Positions 58,560 through 64,000 of a stretch of DNA of 64,000 bases are shown here, piece after piece. Position numbers and translations under genes: made by a program. The DNA comes from Camellia lanceoleosa. Taxonomy: Eukaryota > Streptophyta > Magnoliopsida > Ericales > Theaceae. The notes beneath the pieces are model-generated. The model had not been told where the DNA came from. It saw only the letters and a program-made list of their open reading frames with translations, and searched no databases. Location of the stretch: contig CM045767.1 of assembly GCA_025200525.1 (NCBI GenBank), forward strand, positions 6,397,437-6,461,436, in the 5' to 3' direction. How positions within the stretch are numbered: the stretch's first letter is position 1; each line of letters starts with the position of its first letter.

Positions 58560-59509
58560 TCCCTTTTTCAATACTATCCTTATATACTTGTATCTTGTAA
58601 CATTTTCGATACTATCCTAAAAACACAAACCATCCCAATGAGTCAAATTTTATCCTGCATTTTTTTCCCTTCACAATTATTGTATTTTTAAATTAAGTTT
58701 TGTAAAGGAGAATGCTTGATGAAAGTCATTTCGACACATTTGAGATTTGTCTCCAAATGTGTATTTACATAGTGAAAGCACAAAAGCACTTTATGATTTT
58801 AAAGGACTGCTTAGATGATCATATACCAAACATTCATTTTCTCTAAAAAGTCAAGTTTTATGAAGTTCTTCTATAGAGTTGATAGGAAATGCCACGAGTA
58901 TACAAGGATCAAACTTTTCAAGAGCGAGTGAATTAGAAAGGTAACAGGCATATTAATCACCACCTTTTCTTTTCTTCTTTTGAAGGTGGTGTGAACTAAA
59001 CTTCATTATTCCTGTCCTAAGTCCTAACTACCCAAGTTTACCTTGTCGTACACTAGAAGAAGTCAGCAAAATGTGTATATTAAGGTTGTGCTAATTAAAT
59101 ATGTAGGCTTTGTTTGGATTTCTATGTGATTAGTCTAACCAACACGTATCTAAAAAATGCTCAAACAAACAAAGTGTAAGAGCAAAACTTCAAATAAAGA
59201 TCCATACATGACTTGTGCTTCAAAGATAGAAAAAAGAAAACAAGGTAAATAACAACACTAGAGAAATGAATGATTATGAGATAATATTCATTGAAATAGC
59301 ACACAATTGTGCATACAGCACTACCGTCACTTGTTTCATCAAAATTGCAATTAAATTGATTGCTTTCATATACACAAGGAATATTGGAGACCATAAAAAG
59401 AAGAAAAAAAAGTTCAGCATTATTAAGCAATTGACAACAAAAAAATTACGAAAAATCTTATTTTTCCTTCCTTCTCTGCATTTCATTGTTGGTATGTGAA
59501 CATATCATC
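58560..59509. other. Intergenic DNA
   Basis: No gene seen. The left edge is where MSL copy B is truncated; the right edge is the 3' end of the TPX2-family gene. Confidence 0.4.
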
Positions 59510-62500
59510 TCAACACATGCCACACTTGATCTTCTTGTGTTGTGGTGGTATATGGAACTTTGGCTCTCTGGGTATAGTGCAATGCTTCATCGACCTGAAA
59601 ATAACCCGAAACAAACAAGGGACATCGTTATGTTTACACCACTTATGCCAGTCAAATGATGCATCAGAAAACTTCTAGATTTGAGGTTTATTTTACAAAA
59701 TTAGAGATCTAAACAACACAACTGATCAATAAAATGTGCTGGAAAAGTTGAACCTACAGTAAGTGACACTGAGGGGAAAAAAATGTATATAAAAAAAGAA
59801 GAAATAAAGTAATGTATACAAACTACATATTGCTTTTTAAGAATCATTTGAATGAGAGGGTCTATTTGAAGTCTTTAGTAGGAGAAGTTATCTGGCAGGT
59901 TCAGCTTTCCGCGCCCACCAAAATAGACATGATATCTTCTTGTATAGAAAATAGAAACAAGTGGATCACATGTTTTTCTAATATTGAAAAGACACACCAT
60001 GTGTCCTATAGGCCAAACCTACTAGATAATTTCTCTATTCAATAGGTTTTTTGGTTATCCATATTCAAATGGAAAGCCATGTATAGCAAAAGAAGTTTTT
60101 TAAAATTCTGGATTTTATCTGGTACCTTCTAGGGATGAAAGTCCTGTCAAAATAGGGCATGAGTTGAGCTCTTGGAATGAGATCCTTTCTTAGTCTCCTG
60201 ATTTCCTCTTCTTCTACTAACTACAGGAGCAAAACCCAGCATGCATACATATATCAGTAAACTACCAAGATTGATATCACCAAAACACACCCATAAGGTT
60301 TTTTCTGTCATGTACCTTTTGCTGTCTTTCCCTTTTCTCCCTGTACTGTTCAATAAGGCTCATCTTCTCAGCCAGCTAATATGCAATCACAGAAGCAAAA
60401 TTAAATGGTAATTCAATAAAGGGAATTTCATTATTGCCATGTAATATGCACGAGAACGAGGAATCTTGTAGATTCAGTGAATGGTAAAGACTTTAGTAAT
60501 GACACAATGCCTACTCTATATGTGATAGGTGAGTGAAGTTATGGTCATTATGCCCAAAACAACTGATTAATACATGAAAACCCTGAGTAAAAATATTTAA
60601 AGAAAGTTAAAAATGCACCTGTTGGTCAAACTCAGCACGCTTCACAGCCCTCACGTCGCTATGCAGCACCAAATCAACCGGTCTTGTGATTTCTTTGACG
60701 ACAAGTTTTACTAACCACTGTAATACCATTGACCACATCAATTCAAATGAACTTGGGAGAGTCCATACATGCATATTAGGCTTATTACTTAAACTGTCGA
60801 CTAGGAGCATTTGGCAAAGCATGGCATATAATAATTCAACTTGGCATTTTTGCACCCCAAAAGAATATATATATATATATATCCAGTAAGTTGCCATTTG
60901 GACATTCCCAATAATATTTCATTTTTTTCGGAAGTCAATAGAATTTGAAATTAAATGGAATTACCTCCGGCTCATCTGTTGTCCATGGGAGACCATGTGC
61001 AATTGGTATCTGTTGTTTTTCCTCCTCCATCATCATTTGTTGTAATTTCTTGACGAATTCTTCCTCCTTGAATCTTCCCCTTTGCTGCAATAAAAATCAA
61101 TCACCAAAATTAACATGATTTCAAGTAAATTGAGGCAAAGACAGAAGGATTTAAAAGCAAAAGTCAATTTCACAAAACCATAAACACACATCTCTATGCG
61201 AAGGTTGAAGGGCTTTACTTTTGATCTAACATTTCCTTTTCGATTTCCATTGCTTGGTTTGGGTTTTATTTTCTCATTGGAATTCAACCATGAAGATTTA
61301 TTGATTAAATTCTTGATTGGGTGATGCTTATTTGATGCAACACCACAGCAATTGCTCTGTCCCCAATCCTTGATTTTGTTGTTTTTTGAGACCGATTGTG
61401 GATGCTTTGGAGAAGATGTTTTGTTTGTATTCCCCTCGCTAACACGAGAAAATGCAGAAATTAACTGTCGGGGAGAACTTTGATGGGACCTAAATGCCAT
61501 ACATTTAGCCATTCTCATTTAATTGACTACAATTAGAAAACACCCCAACAAAATTTACAATACAGCAAAGGTGAAGTACTTACAAATGGCTTATTTTGAA
61601 CTAGTTATCATCACTGCAATGTAACAAAAGAAGATTACACTTGGATTCAAGATGTGGAGTCTTACAATTGACTTATAAGAAACGACTTTACAAGAAAACA
61701 TGGAGGAACCATTTTTAGAACCAGTTGTAAAGAAACTCACTTGTCTTTGTATCTAGATGTGGCTTCTAGATCGAGATCTACCCACATGGGAGCTTCGATT
61801 TCATCCTGTATATGTGAAAATCAGTAGTAATGTAACACCAGACTCTCTTGGAAATTAATACAAGCACAAAAGACACATTTTAGATTCTCACAATTATTGG
61901 ATTCAAAACAAGACAAAATGCAAAGTAGACATGATGAATATTTAAAACAAAAAGGAAGAGAGATGAAGGGGGGAAAAAATTATTAAACACTAGAAAAGAA
62001 AGAGGAAAAAGGGGGTCAATAGTATGAGGAAAAAAAAAAACAACAAATTCAAAGCAATAATTGATTCCAAGAAGATCAAAACCCAGCTTTAAACATAAAC
62101 CCAAACAAACCAAGATCAAGAATCCATAACATATTGAAGTGAATATATCATTCCCAAATCAAAAAATAACCAATCAATAGGAAAAGAAAGAAAAAAAAAC
62201 CTATAAATTTTTTTCTTCAAAATCATAAGAAACACTAGTGAGTTCAATCATTTCCAAGATTCAAACCAACCAATAATCAATGCGAGTTAAGATTAGCGAA
62301 TCAACAAGTAAACTGTAAAGAAAATGAAGAACCAGAAATTACCAGAAAAGCCCACTGATCGACTAGTTCAACAACGCTCTTCTCGGAGGAGCAACTATCA
62401 GATTCGGCAATTTCTGGGTCTTGTGTCTACATATCCAACATGTTAGACTACCAAATGCCGGACAAACTTGTAACTTGTAAGTAATAAATAATAATACTCA

Positions 62501-64000
62501 TAACATAGAATTATATTCCGAAGTTATATATTCAGCTGGCATGGGCATTTCTCACCCTTTCGTTTTATTTTTAATGTTTACATTAATGTTGTGCTTAGAG
62601 AAGAACACAGCTGCCAGAATTATCACAGTAGATCCTCAATGGTCTCTCACAAATTAGTTTATTAAGTGGTGGAATTCTATAATTGTGTTCTTCAAATACA
62701 TGTAAATATATGTTTCTTTGGTTCTAATTTTTCTTGTTTGAAAAAATGTTTGTGGACTTAATATGCCAAGTGTTTAGTCTGCTGAACTTATTCAGGATTA
62801 AAAACTAAGTAGCAGATTGAAGGTGAATAGATGGATTTCAAACAGAAGTAAATTATATTGAAAACAAGACATGAGAGATCAATTAACTAACAATTGATAT
62901 ACCTTTGGAACAATACTCTTTTGCTTTGTCACTATCTGAACTTGCTGAACCGTGCCTCCAGCTTCGGTGTTGGGTCTCTGACTCATAACATTCTCTTTAC
63001 CATTTTCGAGTCTATTATACTTGTTGACTCCCACTTTGTCATTTGCTTTTGTAGCACCATTCACAGAATCTTGTGCATTGACTCTATGTAGCCTCATGGC
63101 TTTTGTAGCACCAGTCACAGAATCTTGTGGATTGAATCTATGTAGCCTTGTGGCTTTAGAAGGCACAACTTTGTTAACCTAAAAATTTTATGCATAATTC
63201 AGCTGACTAACCATGATTCTAGTGTCAAATTCAAGATTCGTTCATTGCGATTATCAAACCAGAATCCAAATAATTAACAAGGAAAAATTTTAATGATATG
63301 ACATTAGCTTGTTTTTGGAACCTACTATTTTAGTCAAAAAACTAAAAAATCAATTATTCTCTCTACTTTTTTGCAAGTCTTTTTTTATAAAAAGTCCAAA
63401 AGCCAATAAAATAATCAATTCCCAAAACAACAAGAATGAATTTGAGTAGGGTATTTTGCAAATCACATTTATCATTGAGAAGTAACTAGCTCATACGAGA
63501 AATTTTCTCAACATTCATAGTATTTGCCACTAATCTGAAAGTTTAGAATTGCATATAGTAAAATTGTACCGTGTTTGCTGATAAGTAATTCAACAATAAG
63601 GCTAGTTTGGTGTCATTAATCAAAATGTTGCAGCTCCTCACCTTTGATTTTGCAGTTTCCAGGTGGGCTGACTTTGCAGCAGCAATGGTTTTACTTCCAC
63701 ATCCAAATTTAAAAGTCAAATCCCAAGTCTTAGCAGTAGATTCCTTGGACATATTTGACTTTCTTGCTTTGTCGCAATTTGCTTGAGGTGCTCTCATGGC
63801 ATTTTGATTATTATCAAGTGTTACATCTTTGTTCAGTAATGCACGAAGTGACGGGCTCTTAACATCATAACCAGGGTGTGAAGAGGAGCCCACACCGGAT
63901 TGTTTCTCATCCGTCTGATCTGAGTCCTTCAGTATCGCAAGAAGCTTCTCAAAGGCCTTAACCAAATGCATCACTCTTCCAGACCTAGGTTCAGGCACAC
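59510..64000 (-). CDS. TPX2-family microtubule-associated protein (5' end beyond the window)
   Basis: Ten exons join in frame with GT-AG introns: 63642->64000, 62903-63178, 62343-62426, 61741-61805, 61219-61513, 60965-61084, 60619-60717, 60316-60375, 60126-60220 and 59510-59594 (stop TGA). The visible part encodes ~512 residues. Landmarks in order: RSGRVMHLVKAFEKLL, VVELVDQWAF, EIEAPMWVDLDLEATSRYKD, RGRFKEEEFVKKLQQMM, IAHGLPWTTDEPE, ITRPVDLVLHSDVRAVKRAE, FDQQ-LAEKMSLIEQYREKRE, EEEEIRRLRKDLIPRAQLMP, YFDRTFIPRR and SMKHCTIPREPKFHI. The last five form the conserved TPX2 C-terminal domain, which in this family binds microtubules and, in some members, Aurora kinase and importin during spindle assembly. 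Closest in layout to Arabidopsis TPXL2/3-type proteins (recalled, not searched). The acceptor of exon 61219-61513 is chosen to keep the frame; an upstream AG would give a stop. No disabling change seen. Confidence 0.88.
60866..60881. repeat. (AT)n microsatellite in TPX2-family intron
   Basis: Eight AT units within the intron between exons 60619-60717 and 60965-61084. Confidence 0.85.
63046..63153. repeat. 54-bp tandem duplication inside a TPX2-family exon
   Basis: Two adjacent 54-bp copies (the second starts exactly 54 bases after the first at 63046 and 63100). They encode KATRLHRFNPQDSVTGAT followed by KAMRLHRVNAQDSVNGAT, an in-frame 18-residue repeat. Confidence 0.9.
63309..63432. mobile_element. 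Short degenerate MITE in TPX2-family intron
   Basis: Inverted ends TTGTTTTTGGAAC and (inverted) TTGTTTTGGGAAT. The inner TACTATTTTAGT is shared with the MITE at 14059. Flanks are not clearly duplicated. Confidence 0.4.

Noticed and set aside
61514..61530. Nonsense codon in the TPX2-family gene at the exon starting near 61525
   Set aside because: It appears only if the first AG is used as acceptor; the AG at 61514-61515 keeps the frame open into SSPRQLISAF.

Overview
This is nuclear DNA from a flowering plant, almost certainly a eudicot. It is AT-rich, intron-rich and packed with plant-type transposable elements: Tat-lineage and chromodomain Ty3/gypsy elements, Ty1/copia, a CACTA-like element, L1-type LINE fragments and Harbinger-like MITEs. 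The host gene families present (TPX2-type microtubule proteins, MSL mechanosensitive channels, FAR1-related proteins) are plant-wide, so I cannot name the species.

Layout. At 1-777 a LINE fragment is sandwiched between a gypsy LTR end and a Tat LTR. At 254-11421 lies a decayed Tat-lineage Ty3/gypsy element on the minus strand. It has gag, protease, RT, RNase H, a second RNase H and integrase, then a 56-bp tandem array, then a spliced antisense gene and two ~0.53-kb LTRs. At 12915-15875 is a broken MSL10-like channel gene (copy A) with MITEs in an intron. At 16296-21394 is a Ty1/copia element with 0.33-kb LTRs. At 21822-23387 are the first three exons of what looks like an ARM-repeat protein gene, truncated. 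At 26011-30783 is a deleted chromodomain gypsy element with 2.2-kb LTRs that begin TA instead of TG. At 32845-35223 is a FAR1-related (MULE-transposase-derived) pseudogene, and at 36576-39880 a minus-strand Ulp1-like protease remnant that converges on it. At 43525-51183 is a probable CACTA element carrying a solo copia LTR. From 51254 to 53165 are two LINE pieces, the second joined to a captured coiled-coil gene fragment (53170-53715). At 55720-58559 is a second MSL10-like pseudogene (copy B), and from 59510 to the window edge is an apparently intact TPX2-family gene, the only convincingly functional gene here.

The genes do not form a pathway. The window is a gene-poor, repeat-rich interval in which a segmental duplication (the MSL copies) and several local genes have been broken by insertions, frameshifts and nonsense changes, while one cell-cycle gene at the right edge has kept its reading frame across ten exons.

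I found no clear new biological system. The signals most worth pursuing are the arrays of the 10-bp palindrome CGCTCGAGCG placed upstream of the probable promoters of two unrelated LTR families, the TA...CA LTR family, the antisense spliced gene plus tandem array of the Tat element, and the chimeric retroelement junctions at the left edge.
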